NCBI GenBank assembly: GCA_037349105.1
Contig: JAYJMM010000119.1
Coordinates: 6,025,001 to 6,089,000, forward strand
Direction: 5' to 3'
Length of the DNA stretch: 64,000 nucleotides
Origin: Limnomonas spitsbergensis
Taxonomy: Eukaryota; Chlorophyta; Chlorophyceae; Chlamydomonadales
The translations under genes and the position numbers were made by a program. Of this stretch, positions 11,769 to 23,281 are shown piece after piece (position 1 is the first letter of the stretch; each line of letters begins with the position of its first letter). The notes under the pieces were generated by a model, which saw only the letters and a list, made by a program, of their open reading frames with translations, searched no databases and was not told the origin of the DNA.

Positions 11769-14700
11769 GCCCAGAGGTGTGACATTATTAACATGATGAT
11801 GAAATGCAGGCATGCAGCTGCTAGCCACTCGCTCTCCCATGCTCCTGCATGGTGGTAGAGGATTGCAATATCTTATGCCCCTAAAACCATGCCTAGCCAT
11901 GCCTCAAGGGGTGCCCCACGCCATCTAAATGCTTGCGGCCCAGGCTATTAGTTTTTGACAAATGAAGAGCGGCAACATGAGGAATGCCAAGCAAAGTAGA
12001 GAGGCGCCTCTAGCTGTTGCGCCACCAAGGTGCGTTTACGGCACCATCTGCCTACACCCGTCCTGTTAACAGCTATATGTGCAGCGCATGCTGTCGAATA
12101 CAGAGATGTGGTGTGGGCCACCGGCCGCAGTACTGCCTAAACAGCAATGTGCGGTCCAACCTGCTTCAGCACGTGTAAAACAGCGGGGCTGCCAGCGTCC
12201 ACCGCCAGCTGGCGGGTAATGAGATGCAGATTTAGCCATTACAACGAGACTGGTGGCAACACGTGCTCTGGCACCGGCAGCACAGCAAGACAGCCCACTC
12301 GTGGCAGCCATGGCGCCAACATGCAGCTCACAGTCAGGCAGAGCACGCACCGGAAGGTGCGACTGGAGCAGTCAGTAACTGAGTGCAGTTGAGGACCTGG
12401 CATGGGGAGTGGCTGTCCTTACACTGTCCCAAGCAAGGACTCACCCACAGCCGCTACCTATCACGGAGGTGCGAGTGGACGACGCTTACGTGCAGGCGCA
12501 AATGGACTCGTCTGAGTGGGGGGACCCCAGGGACCCCGCTATCAAACACATGTCTGTGGCAACCTGCCGCAATTAGTTTCAGCCTACGGTGTGTGCTAGG
12601 AGCCACACCAGGAAGAAAGAGGGCGTACGCTCATGTGCGCACAGACTTCAAGTGCAACTCAGCGCCAGCGCGGCTGGCACTACAAGACGGTTTAGCGGCC
12701 AGTGAGACACGCAGCTGTTAACCGTTGTTGAGCAGGGAAAGACGGCGAGCATGTGGAAGAAGAGCTGAGGCACATGCTTGTATGCATTACCCCACTGTCC
12801 ATGAGAGACTACGGGAGAGGGGTTGGCAAGGCCCCCGGACAGAGCCTCAGACTTTCACCAGTTATCAAGGGGCAGGCATATGTGGAATGCCCTAACTTGC
12901 GAAAGAGGCAGCCCATTTATTGAGGGCTAGACTCTTGAGGAGCTGAGGCAGACCTTCCTCTCCTCTTTGGCCCTTCCCACCCCCCATGGTTTCCACCTTC
13001 TGTCTATATTTCCATCATCGCCTTCCAGACAGTTGGGGCCTCCCGCGGCCTAGCCTTCCGCGCATGTCCAAGAGGTGTTTTGTCAATTCGTCATAAACGT
13101 CCGACAGCTCTAAACAGTATGTTATATACCTAGTTCTGCAATATGTTATACGAGCCGTGGCCAAGATAGGGCTTCATTCAAGCCCCGCCTCTGGGAACAT
13201 GTGACAGCCATAGTACAATGCCACGCAAGCGACAGCTCATTACCATTGATTGACAGTATTAAAATGTGCTCTCAGCCATTGCCAGAATATGGGTTCGTTT
13301 GGGTGATATGGTCGTTTTTGTTCTTAGCTCGTCATGCCCATCTGGCCCTCTGGTGCAGCAAGCCTTGCAGATCAGACAGCCGGCAGAGGGCAGGTCGAAG
13401 ATTGATTTCCATAATGAATGGCAATGGCTGACCAGCTGAGGAAGTCGGGCACGGAATAAAATAAGTACTGGCTTTCCCTCCCCGGATCTGCCCCAAGGGG
13501 CATATGATGGCCATATCCTAGCAAGAAAGTGCCAGCTACGGTACTCAGTTTTTACCAGAGGGTCTGTTTCATCTGATTTGTGAGAGGACGTTAAAGCCCT
13601 TGCCAGGCCATGGGCTCGTTATTCTGTGCATTTATTCGAGCATTTCTTTGCCTTTTCTCACTCAGCATTCGAAGAAGAAGGCTCACATAGAAAGCAATTT
13701 GATCAACATCGTGCTGGCCTCTGGTACTCGCTGTTGCTGGTTTCTGAGCAAAGAGAGAACCCAACCAAACCCCTAGATAGTGCTGTGCAGTTTTGTGAAG
13801 TTTTTAAAGTCCAGCAGAGCATCACATTTGGTGCATGGGACATCGGCCCGTAAACTGGAACATGCTCTGGATACGCTATGACAGCGATCGAAAACCAGTG
13901 ACCCCCCTGGGCCAGCAAACAACACACAGCCACAAGATAGTGGCGTGGGAATGAACCCTTTAGTGCAGAAGATAAGCCCCGGCCATAAAACATGACGTGG
14001 GTGAAAAACACTTTGATTGAGCGCCGCCTAGGAAAATATGAGGGAGACGGAATATGAAGCAGAGTTACGAAATGATTATGTCTTTTCATCATATACTGAA
14101 AGATAGAAAAACTGATGTTCTTCCAGAAAACAGATGCAGAAACCTCTGCATTTAGCTTGCCCCCTACTCCATTTGTGTAACATTTTAGGGCCGCATCCTT
14201 GTCCGATAGAAAATTATAGAAAATAAGGTTAAATTGAAAACGAAGGTCGGTATAAAACGGGAAGAAAATCATGTGAAGCTCATCCTCCCATAGTGCAGAG
14301 GATAAGCCTCGGTCATAAAACATGACGTGGGTGAAAAAGAGTTTGGTTGGACACCGCTTAGGGAAATTTAGAGGGGAAACAAGTATGTGTGAGTGAAATG
14401 TGAAAAAGTCGGTAAGGAACTGTGTGATGCTTCAGTGAAAGTGGAGTGCTGAGTTGCTGTCCCTAGCCTAACCGACCAGCATGTTGTTTCATTAAGGGCA
14501 AAAGGCTCACAGTGTGGACATCAATAATGAGAACATCAGCATCCAATCTTGAAGGCTGGTAGCACCCTCTGGTTTAACTTGCCCAGGACGCGGTGGGGGT
14601 GTCCCTTAGAGTTCACAATGACTGGGAAAACGTGGCAGATCAATGCACATGCTACCATCGGCCCCCAGTAGCGCCAGCCCTTGGTAGTTACCTCTTCCCA

Positions 14701-15316
14701 GATAATGTCTATCCCTCAAGCATCTGCTTTCCCATCGGCTGTAAGTGGGTGGCTGTGCGTGGAGGATGGGGACTGCATGTGCGCTGGGGCTTTGCCTGTG
14801 GGCGGGGCACTGTGCATACGGGTTTGGGAGTCTGCAAATGCGGTTGGGGGCTGTCCACACAGACGCACTGCATCAATTTGTGACAAGAGTACAGGGCATG
14901 TCTGTCTTGCCCTCGTCAGAAAAAAACTATCAGCGAAGCATTAGTCCAGCAGCATCCCCTGGCAGCATCACACAAAACATAGATTGAAGAGTCGGTCGCA
15001 GGAAGGGTGAGGCAGATGCTGTTAGAACCTTTTCGCACACCTCTCAAAGAGTGTTGCAGCCGAGATGACTAGATGTAGCCGCCATCTCTCCTGCTATCGC
15101 CATGTGGATCACCAGCAACGTTTTGCGGAGAGAAGTTCCCGCTACGCCTGGCCATGCTTTCCCTTGGGCTCGTTTGAGGCTCTCTCTCTCTTTGATAGCT
15201 GGCATCTGGACCTCGTTGCAAGCTCGGGGCCCTTGAATGAACAGCATTGTGGACTGGCATCCTAGAGTACAGCAAGAACAGAGGGCACACCAATGCTAGT
15301 CAGTTCTGGACGTAGA
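11604..15316. repeat. Block X, copy 2 (between B and C)
   Basis: Identical to X1 apart from the absent hAT insertion and rare substitutions (A at 13124, C at 14947). Its left edge joins block B at 11603/11604 and its right edge joins block C at 15316/15317. These two joints do not occur around X1, X3 or X5. Confidence 0.93.
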
Positions 15317-15879
15317 AACATTGGCCATCCCCAACTGAGTGTCTGTGACCACCCACCAGCGCTGATTCGATGTGGAAGGTGTACATGTCGGCACCGGCCT
15401 TCGCAAAGTCCTGTTGCAGGTCCAAGAGCGGAGGGGCAGCCGACAGGGAGGGGTTAGGGTTGTCGGGGAAGGATGTAGGGTTTATAATTAAGGGCATGGC
15501 GCTCAGAGCATGGTGCCTCCTAGTTCACACTTTCCGCATGTATGGTATTGTTTTCATTTCTTGATGTGATATATCATGTCAGGTGCTAGCCTTAGATTCC
15601 AGAACTAAGCATGTGCATTACATTTCATGCATCGAGCTCCCTGTGTTGGTCAGAAGAATACAAATAACTATGATGAGCAGGGTCTCCTCCAACACACGGC
15701 ACACAACTGTCCCCACCGATCCGTCGAAAAACAGCTTGTTGACAGCGAGCCCTTGACCCTGAACCCATGAACCCAAGACCTTGCCTGGGACATAGGGGCA
15801 CAGTGCCTAATTGTGTATAACACTCATATTTTGCCTTCCAAACGCCATGCACACCACATGCCCAGATCTCATCAGGCCC

Positions 15880-16250
15880 GGATCTTACGTGTCTCTGAAG
15901 ATCCATGCATACAAATCTGGCCCAGATCGCAGCAGGTCAGGATCCTACTTGCCTCATAAGATCCATACCCATAGATCTGGCTCGGATCGTAGCAGGTCAG
16001 GATCCTTCTTGCGACCTAAGAACTACACCCATTGATCTGGCTTCGATCGCATCAGATCTGGATCCTACTTGCCTCCTAAGATCTCTACCCATGAATCAGG
16101 CCCACATGTTATCAGATCCGGATCCTACCAGCCTCCCATGAATCCGTGCTCATAGATCAGGCCCAGATCACATCAGATCCGGATCCTGCCTGCCTGCCTC
16201 CACAGATCCAAGCACATAGATCTGGCCCAGATCCCATCATAACTGTATTC
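15880..16250. repeat. About 60-bp array in the epimerase intron, at the 5' splice site
   Basis: Some six degenerate units containing GATCTGGCCCAGATC and GGATCCTACTTGCC run up to the donor of the exon ending at 16254. On the minus strand the units contain GGCAAGTAGGATCC, which resembles the donor region GTGCAGGTAGAATAC. Unit 2 copy at 34990-35360. Confidence 0.75.
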
Positions 16251-16524
16251 TACCTGCACCCACTGCTTAGGGTTGGTGACCATGAGGTGGCAGTCGAAAA
16301 AAGCGTATGAGTGCTTCCTCAGACACCCAATGATGGGCGCGCCCATGGTCAGGTTGGGGACGAAGTTTCCATCCTGGCAGGTGGGTGGTAGGAGGAGCAG
16401 AGGGGTTGCAGGCATGCATGCACACTCTGGGGAAATAATAGATGTGGCAGTGCCTGGTTACACCCAGAGACCAGATTGAAACATCCACGCATATTAGGTT
16501 ATCTACTCCATTCCTTCACACTGC

Positions 16525-16580
16525 CTAGGGTTTAGGGGTTTCATAGGGTCAAGGGTTTCATAGGGTTAAGGGTTTCAGCC
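16525..16580. repeat. Interstitial telomere-like tract
   Basis: Degenerate repeats of AGGGTTTAGGGG, AGGGTTTCAT and AGGGTTAAGGGTTTC, related to the plant/algal TTTAGGG telomere unit. The tract lies inside the epimerase intron. Unit 2 copy at 35635-35690. Confidence 0.6.
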
Positions 16581-16982
16581 AAGGCGCTTGGCTGGATGCC
16601 TCAGCTGCATCATGTCAACATAACAGCTCTCCTCTCTCCTCATTTCAACAACACCACCTCGTCTCAACAGGACACTTCGCCTCAAGGAAGAAAGAAAGAA
16701 AGCTATGCCCCGTGGGTGGCGTGAGAGTTGAGGAAACAGCGCAGCCTGGGCCGGAGCCACATCCCCGCCGTTACCGTCCTCCTTTCAATAATACCGCCCC
16801 TCTCCTCTTTTCTTCCAGTTTCATGGTAGCTTTCCTAGCGCTCAGGCTCAACGGGTGGCTTCCATAAATCCATGCCTCAGGGTTTCATGGCACATTATTC
16901 ATTTATTTATTTATATTCTTCTAGTCCACACCACTGCCTGAATATTCCGATTAAGGCTACATACCAGCAGCAACAGCAACAG

Positions 16983-17192
16983 CCTTTCTTTTTCTTTCGT
17001 GATTCAGCTACGTATCAGCTATACTCCAGTCTATGGCCGATGACCCCAGATGTGGCCAGCCATGCTACTTGGGCCACCCACCACAGGATGGCCCAGGCTG
17101 GATCCCAATTGGACCCTGGGCAGCCGCGGGGCGGCAGCGGGGCGGCCCGGCCCGGCAAAGGTGGCCGCATAGCCAGGAAAAAGAGAAACACT
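16983..17192. repeat. Dispersed repeat of about 200 bp, first member
   Basis: This segment (GATTCAGCTACGTATCAGC ... GCAAAGGTGGCCGCATAGCC ... AGAAACACTG) has a diverged direct copy at 18100-18274. Both members start with a T/C-rich stretch and end before A-rich sequence, so they could be a short interspersed element, but no polymerase III boxes were confirmed. Unit 2 members are at 36093-36302 and 37207-37381. Confidence 0.6.
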
Positions 17193-17193
17193 G

Positions 17194-17282
17194 AACAGCA
17201 ATAGCAGCAACAGTAACAGCAACAGCAGCAACAGTAACTACAACAAAAAACAACAAAAACAACAGCAACAACAGCAACAATA
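17194..17282. repeat. CAG/CAA trinucleotide-like tract next to a splice donor
   Basis: Imperfect CAGCAA, CAGTAA and CAACAA triplets. On the transcribed minus strand this is a TTG/CTG tract beginning about 14 bases after the donor of the exon ending at 17296. Unit 2 copy at 36304-36392. Confidence 0.8.
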
Positions 17283-17396
17283 AATACTATCTCACCATAA
17301 CATCCAAATGTAGCCAGTCTGCCCCGAGCTCCACCATGCGTTTGCTCTCCTCGGCTAGCCTCGCAAAATCAGAAGACAGCATGGACCTGCCGAGTG

Positions 17397-17662
17397 GTGG
17401 AGGAAGGGGGGAAAGGGGGGGGGTGGAGGGGGGGGGGCAGGGGCGGGAGTGGAGGGGGGGGGGGGCAGGGGCGGGAGTGGAGGGGGGGGGGGCAGGGGCG
17501 GGTGTGGAGGGGGGGGGGGGGCAGGGGCGGGAGTGGAGGGGGGGGGGGGGCAGGGGCGGGAGTGGAGGGGGGGGGGGGGCAGGGGCGGGAGTGGAGGGGG
17601 GGGGCAGGGGCGGGAGTGGAGGGGGGGGGGCAGGGGCGGGAGTGGACGGGGGGGGAGCCACA
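17397..17662. repeat. G-rich minisatellite beside an epimerase 3' splice site
   Basis: About eight units of roughly 25-31 bp, each with a G run followed by CAGGGGCGGGAGTGGA. The plus strand has many long G tracts and strong G-quadruplex potential. On the minus strand it forms a C-rich tract directly before the acceptor of the exon starting at 17386. G-run lengths differ from the unit 2 copy at 36507-36769. Long proline/arginine- or glycine-rich open frames through it are artefacts. Confidence 0.9.
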
Positions 17663-18654
17663 GTAGGCAGAGTTATGACTGATAGAATAAGGCAAGGTGC
17701 TGTTTCGGATGCTAAATATGACGAAATTAGATATGGCAGCAGCAGCGGGAGCACCTGCGGGAGTGGACAGGTCTTCATGGCACCGCTCTATAACGTCCGA
17801 TTACATCTGCCTTCCTTGGCTATGGTGCTCTGGCCACAGGCAAGTGCCTTCCAGGCTATGGAGCACTGGATACAGGCGAATGCAGCTTTAGAAGCTTCGA
17901 CAGCAGAGGTACCATGGGGGGACAGGGTGGGGATAGAAGCTGAGACGATGCAGGCTACTGGGCAGTACAGGCTGCTGGGCAGTGCAGGCTGCTGGGCAGT
18001 ACAGGCTAGTGGGCAATGCTGGCTAGCCTACATGATCTAGATATCCCATGGTGGAGCCTATGGCAGCAGAACTCAAACACTTGCAAGCAAACATTAGCAT
18101 TTTCTTCTTGATTCAGCTACATATCAGCTACACTCCAGCCTATGGCAGGTGACCCCAGGAGTAGCCAGCCATGCTGCTTGGGCTGCCGCCACAGGATGGC
18201 CCAGGCTTGATCCCAATCGGGCCTGGGGCGGCCCGGCAAAGGTGGCCTCGTAGCCGGAAAAAGAAACACTGGTAAACATGAAAGACAATCGACACATCTG
18301 ATGTATTTGGTAACCCAGCACGATCTGCATCTACTGGAACAGTGTTAGGATCTGACAACATAGAAGGGACTCAGGTGTGACGTGAGACGATGTGTTACAC
18401 CGCAAAACAGTAAAATGTGACTTAAAGACAGTAAAATACTTGTGGCGCCGTCAAACGGCCCATCGTCACGACTGTAAATCTCTGAATACTGTCATGGAAA
18501 CAGAGAGCAGCAAGACTGCTGAAGAAGGACTTGAAGATCCATAGCTACCTATTATGATGCCTCCAAATGCATTACTCCTCAAAGTTGCAATTCTGAGTGT
18601 ACAGCCATGTGGTGTACTCAGCCCTGCCATGCATCAGGAGTTTCTGCAAGCTGC

Positions 18655-19290
18655 CATGCATGCTCCCCTCACCATTTCACAGTCATGCAGGCTCCCTTCA
18701 GCCATTCATGCTCTCTCAGCCATGCATGCTCCCTTCAGCCATAGGCCATGCATGCTCCCTTCAGCCATAGGCCATGCATGCTCCCTTCAGCCATAGGCCA
18801 TGCATGCTCCCTTCAACCTTTCACAGGCCATGCATGCTCGCTTCAGCCATTCATGCTCTCTCAGCCATGCATGCTCCCTTCAGCCGTAGGCCATGCATGC
18901 TCCCTTCACCCTTTCACAGGCCATGGATGCTCCCTTCAGCCAATCATGCTCTCTCAGCCATGCATGCTCCCTTCAGCCGTAGGCCATGCATGCTCCCCTC
19001 AACCTTTCACAGTCATGCATGCTCCCTTCAGCCATTCACGCTCTCTCAGCCATGCATGCTCCCTTCAGCCATAGGCCATGCATGCTACCTAAACCCTTTC
19101 ACAGGCCATGCATGCTCCCCTCAGCCATGCATGCTCTCTCAGCCATACATGCTCCCTTCAGCCATAGGCCATGCATGCTCTCTCAGCCATGCATGCTCCC
19201 TTCAGCCATAGGCCACGCATGCTCCCTTCAGCCATAGGCCATGCATGCTCCCCTCAGCCGTGCATGCTCCCTTCGCCCTTTCACAGTTAC
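18655..19290. repeat. Minisatellite CCATGCATGCTCCCTTCAGC
   Basis: About two dozen variants of units near 26 bp, built from CCATGCATGCTCCCTTCAGC, ATAGGC, CTTTCACAGG and CATGCTCTCTCAG modules. Shorter and longer units alternate, so it looks like a higher-order array. Unit 2 copy at 37762-38397. The rest of block C up to 20368 shows no exon I can support. Confidence 0.88.
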
Positions 19291-22227
19291 GCTGCAAGAG
19301 GAGAGTCGCTCCTGTAACTTCTAGTAGTGCGTTATGATATGAATGACGCGTGGATGCCAGCAGCGATGAATGAGCAGCAAGGAAGTAAGGACTCACGGAC
19401 AGATGACCGTGGGCGGCCGATCACGGCCTGAATTGCTGGCATTGCGTGGCAGCTTCGGCATTTCCTGAAGGTTGTGTGAAACGGTGAAATGATGGGAGGC
19501 GAGGGACGATGAGACGCGATGCCATTCCACGTCATCGCAGCAGGTGTGGACATAACGAGCGTGGATCTGTCATCAGTCGTTAAACCCGAACCGGCTGAAA
19601 CCCTCACCACAAACCTACCCTTTAATGCGTAACGTTACGAAACCGATATCCGAATTCAGGTTCGCGCGACTTCTGACACTCGACAGCGATGTTTACTCAT
19701 GACAACTGGAATATTCCGCATTTAACAGGTGTTTTTCATTTCTTGCTTCCCTGTACCCCTGTACCCCTACCTGCAATGCCTACCACCTCACTTATTTTCT
19801 TGCGCACGCACGCACACACGACATGCACACACGTGCCTCTCTGCCTGCTAGACGGAAGCTTGGAAAAAGTCCTCGCCCGCTGTCTAGCCAGCCAGTGCCT
19901 ACCACACCTAGCCAAAATTAAAGGTCGTTTTTATCCATTAGGTAATTTTACTGACAGGCATGCATGCATGGCAAGTGGCAACCCGACATGCTAGCTTCCA
20001 CATTCCTCACGCACAGGCGGTACTACTCATGATGAGGTCCTGCGGACTGCCACCAGGTGGTCTGTGCTGCGTGGCCCATCAACACCTTGCCTCACTCACT
20101 AAGGATGGCAACTAACTACAACGACATATATATGGCGCACTGCCGCCAACATGCCTCCATGCATGATGCACGCAATATCTAGACGCGTCGCTTGGAGCTC
20201 AGTTCTACTCTATACTCTGGAGCTCAGAAGACTTGTGCGTTCCAACCACCAACTAGCATCCCCAACAGGACCCAACAGAATGGTACCTCATACCCATCAG
20301 GGGGCCATTCACTGCCGACACTTCATGATGCTGCCATCAACGGTATGAGCCGCCCGTCACTCATTCCCTATGCAGGGTACTTTCCACTGCATGATGAACT
20401 TGGATCTGTCCTCCAGCACTTCCGTTCAGTCCCTCCCGGCTTCTTCAAGCCTGGCCTGGAGGCATGGAGGTCTTGTCAGAATATTGCATGGAGGCGGCTA
20501 GGGACCTCCAGCACTTCATTGCTACAACGCTGGGTTCAGCCAAGGCCCGGACAGCACATGCGCCACCATGCGTTGCAACCAGCAAGGCTGCCGATGTGTC
20601 AGCAACATCAGAGGCGCCCTGCTCATCACTACCCGTATTGGCCAAAGGTTAAGCTTGAGCAACTGCTAGACTGTCCCTTCTAAACCAGTCAATGACGTTA
20701 CACGCTAGACTGTTCCTTCTAAACCAGTCAATGACGTTGCTCAAAAAGGTTCGGCCGTGTGGGCGCATTGCCAAGGTAGGCAGAAAAAGGGGAACGGGGG
20801 TGAACCTGCGTATCTGGTTGCGTGGGCCATTCGTATCTGTCGGCCTCGGTCCAGAGGCGTTGAGCGTCCACCGTTACCAGCGGCAAGTGGCCATGATCGT
20901 GGCCAAATGAGGGATGTTTCATGAATGGGGAGGAGCGCGAACGCTACAGCCCCCTACCAGAAATTAAACGGTGCAGTACGCCACTTGGACGCCTGCTGCT
21001 GAAACCGCCCACGAAGTGCAATGTGGGCAGAAGCAGCAGAGGGACAGCCTTCGTGATCACTGTGCCCACCCCGTCAGGTAAGTATGATCTCCACATCTTC
21101 AACAACGACCTAGTCAGGCTGCCCAGGAGGTGTCGTATTGCGCCGATGGTGGGGTTAGAGAGAGTTTCGACGGCGGCGTCAACTTGAGATCTTCCCAACA
21201 TACAGTTATTTGTCATATGCAGACCGCGATGGTTCAAGTGCAAATTATATGTAGCGATGCCACTGACCTGGGGAACTGTATGCACATGTCTATAGGCAGA
21301 TGTTGAACTCCAGCCACCTTGATTCCCGTGCTGGACTGTTGTTACCCAACTGACCATAAGTCTGGCCCTATGGTACTGGGCCGCGATGCCCAACATGGCC
21401 TCGACGCCACAAGGGCCATGGTTACCTAATTTCACACTCAACTGCGAGTCCTCCGACCCCATATACAAGCGCATGTGTTCGGCACCTGTTCGGCCTCTTA
21501 CTTCGACTCCGGTTTCTGGCTCATGGCTTCGGGTTTTGTCTATTGTTTTCGGCTTCTGATTTTTGTTTCGGGCTCCCCTGTGGTGTGCCGCTGCTTCTTG
21601 GACTTGTGTTCTGGTGTCCATGGTGTCTACGTTCTTTGTGTTGGGTCCCTGTCGGTCTGTCTGTGGTGTTTATGTGTCATCTGTTGGTTCCCGTAGCTGT
21701 TGTTTTGGGTTTGGTTTCTGGTCCCTGTCTCGTTCCTCGTTCTCTGCTTTCTCTCCGGTTCGCGCAGCCTGGCCCTTTCGCAAAAGGCTGTGGGTGGTTT
21801 CGTCAATTTTGTAACAACAACCTGCTTGCCTTTTCTCAGCTGTCGAAGAGGGCCATGAGCGCACCTGGGCTGTTTTCTGTGTTTGCGCCTCAGGTTACAA
21901 ATGGGCGGCCAGCCTCATACTTTACAAAGTCCAAGCAAAAGAAAGGTACTAAACCCAGGTAGGTTGCTGCTCTGCCTAGGGCGAAGGTGATGAGAAGGGT
22001 GACATGCATGACGAGTGGGTTGCATGAAGGAGGGCCTGCCTCAATTGCCAGCGCTTTTTGGAGACTCCCATTGCATGCCCACCAAACCCTCAAAGTCCCC
22101 AGTGTGTTAGGTATACCGGTGGCGGCATTCGCGCAATGCCTAACTCACCTGATCGTGACTTACTGTTTGCCGACGTGATCGAGATTGATTTTTGAGCAGG
22201 GCCCAGACTCTATCTGGGCTAATAGCC

Positions 22228-23281
22228 CAGGGTTACCCAGTACGGGCCGTATTGGCCTAAAATCCCGTACCGTATTTCTTACCGCACCGTACCGTTTGCA
22301 ACACGGCCAAGTACGGTCGCCATGAGAGCGTACGTGCACAGATCAGTCAAACATATCAGATACCATCAGGGTGGAGGTAGAGGCAGCGCTGAGAACAAGT
22401 CCTAGGAAGGCAGCGTACACGGCTGATGCACATTGGATTTTGCAGCGGTCATCGAAGGCTGGCCAGGCCAAGAGTGGGCAATGCAAATTTTGCGATAGGA
22501 TTATCGTCGGCACTTCGCTATTTACCAGTCGCCTCGCGGGCATAACAGGACAATTTGTGGCGTGTAAAAAGGTAAGACGTTTGGACGGGTGATACAGGCA
22601 TTCAGCGGCGATGTCGTGTGATCCGATGTCTTGTATCGATGTGCATATTTAACTCTATCCGTAGTGTACGTATGTTAGAGGCTAGGAGGAGTAGGAGCCC
22701 AGGAGTCCAGGACCCCCAGGAGGGAGGCAAGACACAGGAGCTCCCTGTCTCCTTACAAAGTGATTTCCATGCATGCCATGCAATGATGCAACTCGGCAAC
22801 TGTGCCAGCTGATTCTGAGGCCTCTTGTTTCTATTGCTATGTTCCTGCATGTAAAATTTCATGTGCCATGCTGGTGGGTAGCGTTTATATGGACTGGCTG
22901 AATTGCTGAAATGCTGAATGGCATGTTGGAAGATTGTAATGGCGATGTGTGACAGTGTGAAGAGTTTGGGATTGCATCAATGATCATATTTTTCCCTAGC
23001 ATGTCAGCATGGTAAATCTGCATGCATGCATGAAGATCCTTGGTGGTTATTTGGGGGCCATGCAAAATTGCATGCTGTCATGCAGCCATGCAGTATGTCA
23101 GGATGTGCATGCAAAGGGGTCAAACAGTCATGGGAGTGTTGCATGCATGTGTTTCTCTGTGTGGATCCTGCTGTTCTGAGCCTTGAAAATGGGGGGAAAT
23201 CTTGGACCGTAATGCCCTACCGTACTGTCCCTTTTGTCCGTACCGTGTTCCCGTACCAGGTTTCCGTACCGGGTTACCCTG
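22228..23281. mobile_element. Older hAT-like element, unit 2 copy
   Basis: Copy of the element at 1860-2913, at the same place in unit 2, with matching ends and flanks. It was amplified with the unit rather than transposed. Confidence 0.75.

Larger units (their letters stand above)
15357..17386 (-). pseudogene. RPE: Ribulose-phosphate 3-epimerase, 3'-truncated fragment, copy 1
   Basis: Three exons on the minus strand join in phase. 17386-17296 encodes SMLSSDFARLAEES...GADWLHLDVM, 16373-16254 encodes [13 protein letters not shown]...[14 protein letters not shown], and 15410-15357 encodes DFAKAGADMYTFHIESAL. This is the N-terminal half of the (beta/alpha)8 barrel of the epimerase that interconverts ribulose-5-P and xylulose-5-P. 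The metal ligands His and Asp of LHLDVM and the His of CHLMV are present. The 3' half, with the last aspartate ligand and the phosphate-binding loop, is absent. About 40 bases into the next intron, at 15316/15317, the sequence switches to block X2. The first exon, carrying the start codon, was not found; a G-rich minisatellite precedes the first visible exon. About 89 of the usual roughly 225 residues are seen. Confidence 0.87.
1..20368. repeat. Tandem unit 1 (A-X-B-X-C; starts mid-block A)
   Basis: Base 1 onward matches 20369 onward and 39476 onward almost base for base, so the window opens inside a tandem array. The offset to unit 2 is 20368 up to the hAT insertion, 19110 after it, and 19107 after a G-rich minisatellite. 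Unit 1 is longer than unit 2 only because of the 1250-bp element with its 8-bp target duplication, plus 3 bases of G-tract length. Differences from unit 2 are single substitutions, for example near 425, 711 and 1187. Blocks: A 1-2748, X1 2749-7719, B 7720-11603, X2 11604-15316, C 15317-20368. The C/A limit is arbitrary, because C runs into A without a visible joint. Confidence 0.95.

Noticed and set aside
17287..18040. Glycine/arginine-rich and proline-rich frames of 160-234 codons
   Set aside because: They are translations of the G-rich minisatellite; only the end of the minus-strand frame is real, as an epimerase exon.
20192..20683. 163-codon plus-strand frame across the C/A region
   Set aside because: No family resemblance or splice context. 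It recurs only because the unit recurs. It cannot be excluded as an unknown exon.
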